Source: Pseudomonas palmensis (lineage in GTDB: Bacteria > Pseudomonadota > Gammaproteobacteria > Pseudomonadales > Pseudomonadaceae). Taken from it: a DNA stretch of 33,888 nucleotides. The notes under the pieces are model-generated. The model ran no database searches. It worked only from the letters and a program-made list of their open reading frames with translations, and was not told where the DNA came from. The position numbers and the translations under genes were made by a program. Location: NCBI RefSeq assembly GCF_017848315.1, contig NZ_JAFKEC010000062.1, positions 1 through 33,888 on the forward strand, written 5' to 3'. Positions 13,693-22,699 of the stretch are shown in pieces; within the stretch, counting starts at the first letter, position 1, and each line of letters begins with the position of its first letter.

Positions 13693-13983
13693 ATGGACAA
13701 GGATTCGATTTCACCCGCCACAAACGCGATCAAAACCATCGGCGTCGGCACCTTCGGCGAAGGCGAAGCAGCCTCCAACGCCGACCGGCTGTTCCGCGTG
13801 CAACCCGGTCACAATGCGCAGTTCGCGCTGGAACAAGCCGCCGCGCTGATGAGCTGCGTGTACAAGCTCACCCTGCAAGCCGGCACCCAGCAGGACGCCT
13901 CGCTGATCTGGGCCGCGCACTGCCTCAGCGGCATGTCAAAAGCCCTGGTCGAGGACGTGGCTCACGCCATGCTCACCGACTAG
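13693..13983 (+). CDS. Small Pseudomonas protein, DUF6124-like
   Basis: A 96-residue protein beginning MDKDSISPATNAIKTIGVGT. The C-terminal two thirds consists of helices (NAQFALEQAAALMSCVYKLT, ASLIWAAHCLSGMSKALVED) like the other small protein at 13265, and the DUF6124-type layout is stronger here. Function is unknown. GGAG at 13681-13684 lies 8 bases before ATG 13693; the longer frame to 13513 reads through REP DNA. Its TAG stop overlaps the TAG stop of the convergent thioesterase gene within a CTAG, so no terminator fits between them. Confidence 0.7.
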   Translation: MDKDSISPATNAIKTIGVGTFGEGEAASNADRLFRVQPGHNAQFALEQAAALMSCVYKLTLQAGTQQDASLIWAAHCLSGMSKALVEDVAHAMLTD

Positions 13984-14777
13984 TCACCCCGCACAGCAGC
14001 GGGCGAAGGGCGCCGATGCTGCCCCTCGGCCGCGGCAAGGCCGTCACCGATCACCCGCACCCGCGCCATCACCACCTGCGGCTGCTGCATCACCGCAAAG
14101 TGCCCGCCCTCGATCATGCGCAGGCTGAAGCCACCCTCGGTCACGCGCTGCCAACAACCCAGCGATTCAAAGCGCACCTGCTCGTCACCCATACCGCCAA
14201 ACGCATCCACCGGGATGTCCAGGTCGCGCACATGCGTGTGGCGATACCCCAGAATCAACTCCAGGTCGGCCTGCAGTATCGGCACCGCCAGGTCCATCAT
14301 CGCCTGGTTCGCCAGCACCTCCCGTGGCGTGCCGGCAAGGTTCGCCAGGTAATCGCGCAAGGCCTGGTCATTGAGTGCTGGCAGGCCAGCGCACACGGGC
14401 AGCCAGTCCGGGCTCTGGCGAGAAGACACCAGCAGGTGCACGGGCTTGCGCACCCCCTGCGCCAGCAACACCCGCGCAGTCTCGTAGGCGAGCAGGGCGC
14501 CCAGGCTGTGCCCGAACAGCACCAGCGGCTTGTCGGGCAACGCCTGGCACTGCTCGGCAAACGCCGCGGCCACCTCCGTTACCGAGCGGGCGAACGGCTC
14601 GCGCAAGCGCCGGCTGCGCCCCGGCAGTTCCACAGCGTACAACTCGCATACCCCAGCCGCCGCCTGCTTCCACGCAAAGAAGCTCTGCGCGCTGCCGCCC
14701 GCGCAGTGAAAGCAGACCAGGCTGACCGGCGCTTCGGCGTCTGCCAGCCACTGCACCAGCGGCTCAGCGGGTCTCAT
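13980..14777 (-). CDS. Type II thioesterase (alpha/beta-hydrolase) of the polyketide operon
   Basis: A 265-residue stand-alone thioesterase of the kind that hydrolyses stalled or wrong acyl groups from carrier proteins, or releases a product. It has LVCFHCAGGSAQSFFAWK near residues 20-38, the nucleophile elbow LFGHSLGAL with S91, LPGRSRRLREPF (51-62), and the catalytic histidine H226 in EGGHFAVMQ. It is the last gene of the operon and overlaps the acyl-AMP ligase gene by 14 bases. It converges with the small gene at 13693 with overlapping stop codons and no visible terminator. Confidence 0.9.
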   Translation of the reverse strand: MRPAEPLVQWLADAEAPVSLVCFHCAGGSAQSFFAWKQAAAGVCELYAVELPGRSRRLREPFARSVTEVAAAFAEQCQALPDKPLVLFGHSLGALLAYETARVLLAQGVRKPVHLLVSSRQSPDWLPVCAGLPALNDQALRDYLANLAGTPREVLANQAMMDLAVPILQADLELILGYRHTHVRDLDIPVDAFGGMGDEQVRFESLGCWQRVTEGGFSLRMIEGGHFAVMQQPQVVMARVRVIGDGLAAAEGQHRRPSPAAVRGD

Positions 14778-16494
14778 CGAACAGGTCCAGCTCGCTCGCC
14801 AGGTACAGCTGGCGCATCTTCGCGCGCTGGATCTTGCCGCTGGTGGTCTTGTGCATGCTGGTGGGCTGCACGAACACGATGCGGTTGAGGGTGATGCCGT
14901 GCTGGTCCACCACCGCGCTGCGTACCACCGCCTTGAGCTGACGCGGGTTGTCCTGCAGCCAGCGCTTGATCTCGCGGTTCAGTTCGATGGCCGCCACCAG
15001 GGTCTGGCGCTGCTGCTCGTTGTCGTGGCTGAACACCGCGCAACTCTGCGGGCGCACCTCGTCCAGGGCTTCGATCACGGTGTACTCGATGTCTTCGGGG
15101 TGCAGGTTGCGGCCCTCGCAGATGATCAGGTCCTTGAGCCGGCCACACACGTACAGCTGGCGGTCGTCGGGGCCGACAAAACCCAGGTCGCCGGTGCGCA
15201 GGTAATCCAGGGGGCTGCCATCGTCGATCCGCGCTTTGAAACCCGCCTCGGTCGCCGCCGGGTTCTGCCAATAGCCCTGTGCAATGCTCGGCCCGCGTAG
15301 CCAGATTTCGCCGATGTGCCCAGGCGTGCAGCGCTGTCGGCTGGCCGGGTCGACGATTGCGATTTCCACCTCCCACGAAGGCTCGCCACACCCCACCAGC
15401 TCCTGCGGTGCCCCCGCATCCACGGGCACCACCACCGAGCATACCGGCCGCCCCTGCGGCCCGCCGCTCACGAACAGCGTTGCCTCCGCCAGCCCATAGC
15501 ACGGCACAAACGCGCTGGCCCTGAAGCCATGCTCCGCATACTGCTGCGCAAAGCGCGCAAGGCTTGCCGGGCGAACCACATCGGCGCCGTTGAGGGCGTG
15601 GGTCCAGTGGGACAGGTCCAGGCCCTGCAGGCGTTCGGCGTCGTAACGCTCCACCGCCAGGTTGTAGGCAAAGTTCGGCCCCCCGGCCAACCGCGCCTTG
15701 TACCGCGCAATGGCCTGCAACCAGATCAGCGGCTGACGCACGAAGGTCGCCGGCGCCATGATCACCGTGTGGTTGCCCAGCACGATGGGCAGCAGCTGCC
15801 CGAGTATCAGGCCCATATCATGGTGGTGCGGCTGCCAGGTGACGAAGTCGCTGGTGTGGTCCAGCGCCCAGCTGTCGCGCATCATGCGCAGGTTGGCAGT
15901 GATGTTGGCGTGGCTCACCCTCACGCCCTTGGGCGCCGAGGTGGAGCCGGAGGTGTACTGCAAGAAGGCGACGCGCTGTGGGTCACGCTCCGCAGGCCGG
16001 GCGAACGCCAGCGGTGCGTCGCAATCGTCGGTAGGGCTCAGCATCGCCAGCGCCGCCGCCGGGGTGCCGGCAAATGCCTGCTGCAGCATTGCCTGTTCGC
16101 TTGCGGCCACCAGCAGCAGGCGGCTGCCGCTGTCATGCAGAATGCTCAGGCAACGCTCCACCCGGCGCCGGTTCGGCAGGTTGACGGGGACGGCGATGCG
16201 GTCGGCGATCAGGCAGGCCAGAAAGCTTGCGATAAAGTCCAGGCCCTGCGGGAAGAACAGCGCCACGCGATCACCCGGCTCACTCACGGCCTGCAACTGG
16301 CGGGCGATGGCGTTGGCCCGCCCCAGCAACTGCTGGTAGCTGACCTGCTGCTGTTCTTCCCCCTGGTCGTCGAGCAGGGTGAACAGCACCTTGTGCGGGT
16401 GCACCCAGGCGCGCAGCGCCAGGCTATCGTGCACCGCCAGCAGGCCGGTGGCACTGGCCAGTTCCTGTGGGCTCAGGCAGCTCTTGTCAAACAT
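14764..16494 (-). CDS. Fatty acyl-AMP ligase (FAAL-type adenylating enzyme)
   Basis: A 576-residue adenylate-forming enzyme. The ATP-binding motif is YTSGSTSAPKG (180-190). The segment QPHHHDMGLILGQLLP (221-236) and NGADVVRP are typical of FAAL proteins, which activate a fatty acid as acyl-AMP and pass it to an acyl carrier protein rather than to CoA. C-terminal TGDLGF and GRLKDLII close the active site. ATG 16494 (MFDKSCLSPQ) was chosen over the frame start at 16593 because the extra residues are the ACP gene read out of phase. It overlaps the ACP gene by 8 bases, so ligase and ACP probably form the acyl loading pair of the pathway. Substrate chain length is not readable. Confidence 0.9.
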   Translation of the reverse strand: MFDKSCLSPQELASATGLLAVHDSLALRAWVHPHKVLFTLLDDQGEEQQQVSYQQLLGRANAIARQLQAVSEPGDRVALFFPQGLDFIASFLACLIADRIAVPVNLPNRRRVERCLSILHDSGSRLLLVAASEQAMLQQAFAGTPAAALAMLSPTDDCDAPLAFARPAERDPQRVAFLQYTSGSTSAPKGVRVSHANITANLRMMRDSWALDHTSDFVTWQPHHHDMGLILGQLLPIVLGNHTVIMAPATFVRQPLIWLQAIARYKARLAGGPNFAYNLAVERYDAERLQGLDLSHWTHALNGADVVRPASLARFAQQYAEHGFRASAFVPCYGLAEATLFVSGGPQGRPVCSVVVPVDAGAPQELVGCGEPSWEVEIAIVDPASRQRCTPGHIGEIWLRGPSIAQGYWQNPAATEAGFKARIDDGSPLDYLRTGDLGFVGPDDRQLYVCGRLKDLIICEGRNLHPEDIEYTVIEALDEVRPQSCAVFSHDNEQQRQTLVAAIELNREIKRWLQDNPRQLKAVVRSAVVDQHGITLNRIVFVQPTSMHKTTSGKIQRAKMRQLYLASELDLFDETR

Positions 16495-16750
16495 GCGCGG
16501 CCTCCCCACGGGCGGCAATCGCCGCGATGGCGAGGGCCAATTCGGCGATGGTCGGGTGCTCGAACACCAGGGTCGGCGACAGGCGCAAGCCAAACTGCTG
16601 CTCCAGGCTGCCGATCAGTTTCATGCCCGCCAGCGAGCCGAGCCCGAACGCACCCAGGGGCGTATCCAGGTCGATGTCCTCGGGCGGCAGGTCCATTTCA
16701 CAGCAGATGAATTCGCTGATGCGCGTTTGCAGCGTCTCGACCAGGGTCAT
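16487..16750 (-). CDS. Stand-alone acyl carrier protein
   Basis: An 87-residue acidic, helical carrier protein. The phosphopantetheine site is GLGSL with S39; the usual aspartate before the serine (GLDSL) is G here. The rest fits the fold: LPPEDIDLDTPLGAFGLGSL, then LVFEHPTIAELA. It is coupled at both ends: ATGA with the AT gene upstream and an 8-base overlap with the ligase downstream. The likely role is to accept the acyl group from the ligase. The D-to-G change may alter recognition by the phosphopantetheinyl transferase, but the serine is intact. Confidence 0.88.
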   Translation of the reverse strand: MTLVETLQTRISEFICCEMDLPPEDIDLDTPLGAFGLGSLAGMKLIGSLEQQFGLRLSPTLVFEHPTIAELALAIAAIAARGEAAHV

Positions 16751-18564
16751 GGCGTTGTCCTTGAAGGGCAGAGGGGAGGGCAGAGCAGGTTGAGCAATTG
16801 CTCCGTGGGCATGGGAATGGGCAGCTCGGGCCGGCAGCGCCGGCGCCAGCGATTGAACAGCCACAGCGAGGCATCGCCCGGCTGTTGCCATTGGTTGAGG
16901 CCGGTGAGCATGTGGGCCTGCAGTGCGCGGCGTGCGCAGGTGGCTTGGGTCGCGGGGTTGGCAGCGTCGCCAAGGCGGTCGCGCAGCGCGGCCTGATCGC
17001 CGCCGCTGTCGCTGAGGTAGAAGGCCTGCAGCGCCTCGGCCTGTTCGTTGCGCAAGCTGTCGAGCACGTAGCCGGGCGTGCGGCTGGCGAACTCGGGGTA
17101 GCGCCAGTCCGTCAACGGGCGATGCTCGGCCTGTGTCATGCCGGCAAGCTGCTGCTGACGCTCGACGGGCAGGCCGGCCTCGCTGCCCAGCAGAAACACG
17201 CTGCCGCACACCACGAAATCCACCCCCATATCGAACATCGCCTGGGCGCTGGCAGGGCTGCCGGTCAGGCCGCTGGCGCCGATCTTCGGCCCGCAAGGCT
17301 TGCGCCGGGCCAGCGCTGCCAGCAGCAGGGGCAGGTGTGTATCGGCAGCAATCACCAGCGCATCGGCGTCAGCCTCCAGCTCATCGATGCACTCGACCCG
17401 CACCTGCCAACGCACCCCAGGGCAGCGCTCACGCAGGGGCTGCCAGTGGGCCGGCGCCTCGATGCAGGCCAGTGTCTGGTCCGCCAGCCAATCAATCAGT
17501 GCCGGATCAGCGCGGCCATGCAGGCGGATACCGAAACGGCCGCCCACCTGCGGCTCGGCACTCAGGCGCAGCACACGGGCCTTCAACTGTTTTTGGTCCA
17601 GGCCGTGACTGTCGATCAGCCCCATGGCCCCGTGGCGTGCCAGTTCGCTCAGCAGCGCGGGGGCGTCAGGCGCAATCACCAGCACAGGGCGCGCAGGGGC
17701 ATTCGACCGCTCAACGGCAGGCTGCTCACGAATAGCCTTGAGCATCCCGCCCAGAATCGCAGGCTGGCCGATCTCGACAAAATCCTCGACGCCCTCGGCC
17801 AGCATGCGCTCGATCACCTGCTGCCATTGCACCGGGTGGGTCAGGTGTGTGGACAGTGCCTCCACCAGCCCGTCGCGGGTATGCGGGCGCGCGTGCACGT
17901 TGGCGATCACCGGGAATGCCGGTTCGCGAAACGCTCCGCTCATGCGTTGCAGAAAGTCCCGAAACGGTTGCTCCACAGCGGCCATGTGCGCGGTATGAAA
18001 GGGCCCGCTCACCTTCAGCGCAATGGCCCGAATCCCCTGCGCTGTGCAGTGCTCCAGCAGGTGTTCAAGGGCTGCCAGCGTGCCCCCTACGATGATCTGT
18101 GTGGGGCTGTTGATATTGGCGATGGCCAGGCCTGCATCCGGCCGTTCGTCCAGCAGTGCCTGCACCCGCTGCCGATCGTGGCCCAGCACCGCCACCAGCC
18201 CGCCGCCCTGCACCTGGGCCATCAACCGCGCCCGCTCGATGACGATGCGCAGGCCCAGGCTGAAGTCCAGCGCGCCGGCAGCGGTCAGCGCCGCGTACTC
18301 ACCCACGCTGTGCCCGGCCGCAACGCTTGCAACGGCGCCATCCTCACGTGCCGCCAGGTAGCCAAGCCACGACACCACATAGATGGCCGGCTGGGTGAAG
18401 GTGGTGAGGTTCAACTGCTGCTCGGGGTCTTCCAGGCACAGATGCTCGATCGAGTAACCCAGCACCGCATCGGCTTCGGCCACCAGCGCCGGAAAACGCG
18501 CGAACAACGCCGCGCCCATGCCCTTGCGCTGGCTGCCCTGGCCCTGAAACAGCCACGCCTTCAT
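16747..18564 (-). CDS. Trans-acyltransferase fused to a divergent PfaD-like enoyl-reductase domain
   Basis: A 605-residue protein. Residues 1-290 form a malonyl-type acyltransferase: LFQGQGSQRKGMG (6-18), nucleophile S86 in AGHSVGEYAA, and H190 in SGPFHTAHM. It would supply extender units in trans to the AT-less modules. From about 305 to 600 there is a TIM-barrel-like region resembling PfaD/2-nitropropane-dioxygenase-type enoyl reductases: HGAMGLIDSHGLD, RFGIRLHGRADPALIDWL and KIGASGLTGSPASAQAMFDM with VDFVVCGSV. It is compact: the family's ADSGGHTDN loop is reduced to AADTHLP. Flavin binding or activity is therefore uncertain. ATG 18564 (MKAWLFQGQG) overlaps the KS gene stop by 4 bases. Confidence 0.85.
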   Translation of the reverse strand: MKAWLFQGQGSQRKGMGAALFARFPALVAEADAVLGYSIEHLCLEDPEQQLNLTTFTQPAIYVVSWLGYLAAREDGAVASVAAGHSVGEYAALTAAGALDFSLGLRIVIERARLMAQVQGGGLVAVLGHDRQRVQALLDERPDAGLAIANINSPTQIIVGGTLAALEHLLEHCTAQGIRAIALKVSGPFHTAHMAAVEQPFRDFLQRMSGAFREPAFPVIANVHARPHTRDGLVEALSTHLTHPVQWQQVIERMLAEGVEDFVEIGQPAILGGMLKAIREQPAVERSNAPARPVLVIAPDAPALLSELARHGAMGLIDSHGLDQKQLKARVLRLSAEPQVGGRFGIRLHGRADPALIDWLADQTLACIEAPAHWQPLRERCPGVRWQVRVECIDELEADADALVIAADTHLPLLLAALARRKPCGPKIGASGLTGSPASAQAMFDMGVDFVVCGSVFLLGSEAGLPVERQQQLAGMTQAEHRPLTDWRYPEFASRTPGYVLDSLRNEQAEALQAFYLSDSGGDQAALRDRLGDAANPATQATCARRALQAHMLTGLNQWQQPGDASLWLFNRWRRRCRPELPIPMPTEQLLNLLCPPLCPSRTTP

Positions 18565-21221
18565 GCGCTCACCTGCTGGCGCACAAGGTCGAAGGCGCGC
18601 ATCTGCATGCCCTCCAGGCGCAGTGCGCAGCGGCCATCGGCCGTGCACAGGGCCACATCGAAGGTCATGCCCTGGCGCTCGACACTCAGCTGCCGCGCGT
18701 CTCGCAACGCCTGGGGATCAAGCGTCAGCGTGCGAATTCGATAGGGCAGGCTGGTGCCCGCCGCCGTGCTCAGGTGGGTCAACAGCGCAGCCCACAGCCG
18801 GTAGCCGTCCAGGCCCTGAGGCAGTGTCGCCTGCACACCCTCTGCCGTGACGGGCAACGCCTGCAATACCGGCGCGGCAGCAACCGCAGCCGCGGTCTCG
18901 ACCTGCAGCAGCACCTGCCCGTTCACACTCACCTGCCAATGCCGTGGGGCGCGGGTAAAGTGCAGCGTGTCGCTTGCCGCAAGGGCAACCGGCGGGCCAA
19001 AACACACATCGTTCCAGTGCAGCACGCTGCTTGGCTGGGCCACATGGTCCACCAGGGCGGCCAGCGCCATGCATGAACCCGGCAGCGCCGCGCCAGGCGC
19101 CCAGCAGTCGAGCCACGCCTGTGCCGGCGTGGCCGGCGCAGGTGCTGCGACGGCTGCGCTGTACCACACCCGCTCCAGCCGCCAAGGGTAGGCCGGCAAG
19201 GGATACTTGTGTGGCCGCGGTTCGTCGCCATACAGCGTGGCCCAGCCCGGGCTCGGCACTTTGCCGGCCACCCAATGCGCAGCCCATTGCTCGAGCAGTG
19301 CACGGTCGGCCCGGCCACTGCCTGCCTCCGGCGCCGGTTTGGCGGTCAGCCCATCAGCGCTGTGCCACCGGGTATCCGAGGGGCAATCAGACGACCCCAG
19401 ATACGCCCGCAGCTGTTCGAACAACGCCTCGCGACTATCGACCACCACCGCCAGCCGCCGCACCATCGCATCGCGCCCCTCCTGCAGGCTGCGGGCGATG
19501 GCCGCAAGGCTGGCCGACAGGTCGCCCGGCATCGCATTCAAGCTCTCCAGCCGTGCCGCCTCTTCAGGCTGCACCGCCGCTTCGCCCACCAGCCGCTCCA
19601 CCACCTCTTCAAGGCTTACCGCACCGCGCCATGCATCGATGGGTACGTCCAGTTGCAGGGCGTCCAGCGCCTGCTCCAGGCAACCTACAAAATCCTCGGC
19701 GTCCATCTTCAGTTCGGCAAGCCGGGTGGCCACACCGTTGCCTGGCATCAGCCCCAGCAGGTCGCGCAGACGTTCGTCCAGCGCCTGGCGCAGCGCGCCG
19801 CCGGCATCGGGCAAGGGCTCGCCAAAGGCCGCCAGCAACTGCCGCGCACGGGCGCGCAGGCCGTCTTCATCCTTGGCCGACAGCAGCACCAGATACGGCT
19901 GGCCGTCGGGCACGCCAGGGCTGTCGCCCCCCCTGTCGGCAGCCTTGAGCACCACATGCGCATTCACCCCGCCAAACCCGAACGCACTCACCCCGGCCAG
20001 CAGCGGTGCATCCTGTTCGCCCATGGAATGCGTGGCATCGGGCAGATAGAACGGGCTGCCCGCCAGCTCGATCTGCGGGTTGAGCGCGTCATGGTGCAGG
20101 TTGCCCACCACCTGGCGATGCTGCAGGCACAGCAGGCTCTTGATCACCGAGGCAATCCCGGCCGCGGCTTCCAGGTGGCCGATCTGGCTCTTGAGCGCGC
20201 CCAGTGCGATGGGCGTGCCGGCCTCGGTCATGGGCAGGGCGTTTTTCAGCGCGTTGATTTCAATCGGGTCACCCAGCGGCGTGCCGGTGCCGTGGGTCTC
20301 GATCATCCGCGCCTGGCTGGGGCAATGGCCGCTCTGCTGCCAGGCCCGGGTGATCACCTCGGTCTGCGCCTTGGGGTTGGGCGCGGTAAAGCTGTGGGCA
20401 CGGCCGCCGTGGTTCTGCGCGCTGGCGCACACCTGGCCGTAGATGAAGTCGCCGTTGGCCTGGGCTGCCGCCAGCGGCGCAAGCACCAGCGCGGCCACCC
20501 CTTCGCCGCGCACATAGCCGTCGGCACTGGCGGCGAAGGTCTGGCAATGTCCGGCATGGCTGAGCATGCCGGCCTTGCCGAAGGCGATGAACAGCTCCGG
20601 CCCCAGCAGCAGGTTGACCCCGCCCACGATCGCCAGCTCGCATTCACCGTCCTGCAGTGCCTGCCGGGCACGGTGCAGTGCCACCAGCGAGCTGGAGCAG
20701 GCGGTGTCGATGGCCTCGCTGGGGCCGTGCAGGTCCAGGCAGTACGACACCCGGTTGGCGATGGCTGTCAGCGCAATGCCGGTGCCGCGCCAGGCATCAC
20801 TGGGCACGCCGTCGCGGCGCATCAGCGTGGGGTAGTCGGCATGGCCCACGCCCACGAACACCCCCACCCGCCGTTTGGCCAGCTGGCCCGGCGCGTAGCC
20901 GGCATCTTCCAGCGCCGCCCAGGCCGCCTGCAAGAACAGCCGTTGCTGCGGGTCCATGCCTTGCGCTTCGCGGGGCAGAATGCCGAAGAAGCGCCCGTCG
21001 AAGCGGTCGACCCAGGGCATGAAGCCGCCGCGCTGGCAGTATGTGGTCTCTTCCCCGGGGTTCAGCGTGCTGTCGTGGTCGCGCCAGTTCCAGCGCTCGG
21101 CCGGCACCTGGCCGACCGCATCGCGGCCTTCGCGCAACAGCTGCCAGAACGCGCGCAGGTCTGGCGCCCCCGGCAGGCGCGCGCTCATGCCGACCACGGC
21201 GACCGGCGTCACGACGGGCAT
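18561..21221 (-). CDS. Polyketide synthase: KS with degenerate ACP-like and DH-like regions
   Basis: An 886-residue protein. Residues 6-425 are a complete ketosynthase with C175 (DTACSSS), H310 (THGTGTPLGDP), K344 and H349 (KSQIGHLEAAAG). Next, about 465-540, is an ACP-like helical stretch (LRDLLGLMPGN... SLEEVVERLV) in which the GLDSL serine site reads KMDAED, so it cannot carry phosphopantetheine. A post-KS linker with PHKYPLPAYPWRLERVWY follows. The C-terminal 200 residues resemble the first half of a dehydratase, where the HxxxGxxxxP histidine position reads D (DCWAPGAALPG). There is no AT, KR or functional ACP, so it must work with partners in trans. It overlaps the monooxygenase gene by 13 bases. 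Confidence 0.85.
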   Translation of the reverse strand: MPVVTPVAVVGMSARLPGAPDLRAFWQLLREGRDAVGQVPAERWNWRDHDSTLNPGEETTYCQRGGFMPWVDRFDGRFFGILPREAQGMDPQQRLFLQAAWAALEDAGYAPGQLAKRRVGVFVGVGHADYPTLMRRDGVPSDAWRGTGIALTAIANRVSYCLDLHGPSEAIDTACSSSLVALHRARQALQDGECELAIVGGVNLLLGPELFIAFGKAGMLSHAGHCQTFAASADGYVRGEGVAALVLAPLAAAQANGDFIYGQVCASAQNHGGRAHSFTAPNPKAQTEVITRAWQQSGHCPSQARMIETHGTGTPLGDPIEINALKNALPMTEAGTPIALGALKSQIGHLEAAAGIASVIKSLLCLQHRQVVGNLHHDALNPQIELAGSPFYLPDATHSMGEQDAPLLAGVSAFGFGGVNAHVVLKAADRGGDSPGVPDGQPYLVLLSAKDEDGLRARARQLLAAFGEPLPDAGGALRQALDERLRDLLGLMPGNGVATRLAELKMDAEDFVGCLEQALDALQLDVPIDAWRGAVSLEEVVERLVGEAAVQPEEAARLESLNAMPGDLSASLAAIARSLQEGRDAMVRRLAVVVDSREALFEQLRAYLGSSDCPSDTRWHSADGLTAKPAPEAGSGRADRALLEQWAAHWVAGKVPSPGWATLYGDEPRPHKYPLPAYPWRLERVWYSAAVAAPAPATPAQAWLDCWAPGAALPGSCMALAALVDHVAQPSSVLHWNDVCFGPPVALAASDTLHFTRAPRHWQVSVNGQVLLQVETAAAVAAAPVLQALPVTAEGVQATLPQGLDGYRLWAALLTHLSTAAGTSLPYRIRTLTLDPQALRDARQLSVERQGMTFDVALCTADGRCALRLEGMQMRAFDLVRQQVSA

Positions 21222-22699
21222 GAGACCGGCTCCCGCTCTTGGACGTGGTGTGCGGCGCTGCTGGCGTCATAGGTGTGGGCGATGCTCAGCAACGGGCTCT
21301 GGCGATTGCCGGCCTGGGCCCGCTCGCGACCCTGGCGCAGCTCCTTGGCCAGGTAGTGCAGGTAGGTGGGGCCGTGCATCTCGTAGTTGTTACGTGGGGT
21401 GGCCAGGAACTCGCGCTCGATCACCTTGCGCTCGGCGGCAATGTGCGCGCGCTCGGCCTCGGCACCGGGGCGCTGGTACGCACCGGCAAAGTAGTCGGCG
21501 GCCACCTCGGCCTGGCGCTCCATCATGTCCAGAAAGCCCCAGGTCACGGCCTGGAACACGCCGATGAAGGCAAGGTTCGGCACCTCGGGCAAAAAGATTC
21601 GCTGGTACAGCGGAATGCGGTTTTCCTCGATCTGCAACAGGCTCTGGGGCAAGAACGGGAAGTCGGTGTGATAGCCCGTGGCGTAGATCACCGCGTCCAC
21701 TTCCAGGCTGCTGCCATCCACGAAGTGCACGGTGTTGCCGTCGATGCGCTGCACCTGCGGCACCACCTTGAGCTTGCCGTCGCCCACGCGGTTGGCGAAG
21801 TTCTCCGACAGCGTCGGCAGGCTCGACATCATCAGATGGTCGGGCTTGGGCATGCCCAGTTGCTTGCGCTTGGCGATCAGCAGCTTGTACAGGCCGGTGA
21901 ACATCAGCCCGGTCAGCGGGTAGGGCAGAAGCTTCTTCACCCACCAGTCGTTGAGTGGGCCCATCACCTTGTCCACGCGAATGCCGAACAGGTAGTGCGG
22001 CAGCACGTACACCCCACGGCGCAGCGACAGGTAGGTCATGCGTGCATCGTGGCTCACGTCCACGGCAATCTGCGCGCCGCTGTTGCCCACGCCCACCACC
22101 ATCACGGTCTTGTCCTGGTAGGGGTGGCGATAGCGATAGTGTTTGGAGTGGATGCTGTCGATCCGGGCAGTGGCTGCGTAGTCCGGCAGGTTGGGCGTGT
22201 TGTGGTGCCCGTTGGCGACCACCAGCGCGTCGTAGTGGCGTACTTCGCCCGAGCCCAGGGTCACCCGCCAGGTGCCGTCGGCCAGGCGCTCGGTGTGCTG
22301 CACCGGGCACTCCAGGTGAATGCTGTCGCGCAGCGCGAAGTGCTCGACGAAGCTGTCCAGGTACGCATGCACCTGGCGGTGCGAGGGGAAGTCCGGGTAA
22401 TGCGACGGCATGGGGAAGTCGCTGAACTGGTACAGGCCCTTGGGCGTGTTCATGTTCATGCTGTGCCACACCGAGGTGTGCTCGCCCGTGTGGTCGAAGG
22501 CCCAGATACCGCCGATGCGGTCGCGCTTGTCGAAGCAGTCGAAGGCTATGTGCTTGCGCTTGAGCGCGCGGGCCATCGACAGGCCGCCGACCCCGGCGCC
22601 GACGATGCACACCCTGGGGCCTGGCCCGGTCAGCGGGCGAATGGCGGCCACACCCGGTGCGGCGTGGCTTGGCGAGTTGACGCGAGTGTGCTCAGTCAC
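21209..22699 (-). CDS. Class B flavin-dependent monooxygenase (FMO/Baeyer-Villiger type), 1
   Basis: A 496-residue two-dinucleotide-domain flavoprotein. The FAD motif is VGAGVGGL (33-40) and the NADPH motif is VVGVGNSG (201-208). FSDFPMPSHYPDFPSH and GIWAFDH near the N-terminus are typical of FMO-like enzymes. The signature between the domains keeps H184 and Y188 but not the usual F and G. Expected chemistry is N- or Baeyer-Villiger oxygenation; in trans-AT clusters such enzymes can oxidise the carrier-bound chain. It starts at GTG 22699, overlapping the preceding gene (GTGA). Just upstream, a run of nine A could allow a -1 shift that fuses it to the preceding protein. Confidence 0.88.
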   Translation of the reverse strand: MTEHTRVNSPSHAAPGVAAIRPLTGPGPRVCIVGAGVGGLSMARALKRKHIAFDCFDKRDRIGGIWAFDHTGEHTSVWHSMNMNTPKGLYQFSDFPMPSHYPDFPSHRQVHAYLDSFVEHFALRDSIHLECPVQHTERLADGTWRVTLGSGEVRHYDALVVANGHHNTPNLPDYAATARIDSIHSKHYRYRHPYQDKTVMVVGVGNSGAQIAVDVSHDARMTYLSLRRGVYVLPHYLFGIRVDKVMGPLNDWWVKKLLPYPLTGLMFTGLYKLLIAKRKQLGMPKPDHLMMSSLPTLSENFANRVGDGKLKVVPQVQRIDGNTVHFVDGSSLEVDAVIYATGYHTDFPFLPQSLLQIEENRIPLYQRIFLPEVPNLAFIGVFQAVTWGFLDMMERQAEVAADYFAGAYQRPGAEAERAHIAAERKVIEREFLATPRNNYEMHGPTYLHYLAKELRQGRERAQAGNRQSPLLSIAHTYDASSAAHHVQEREPVSCPS

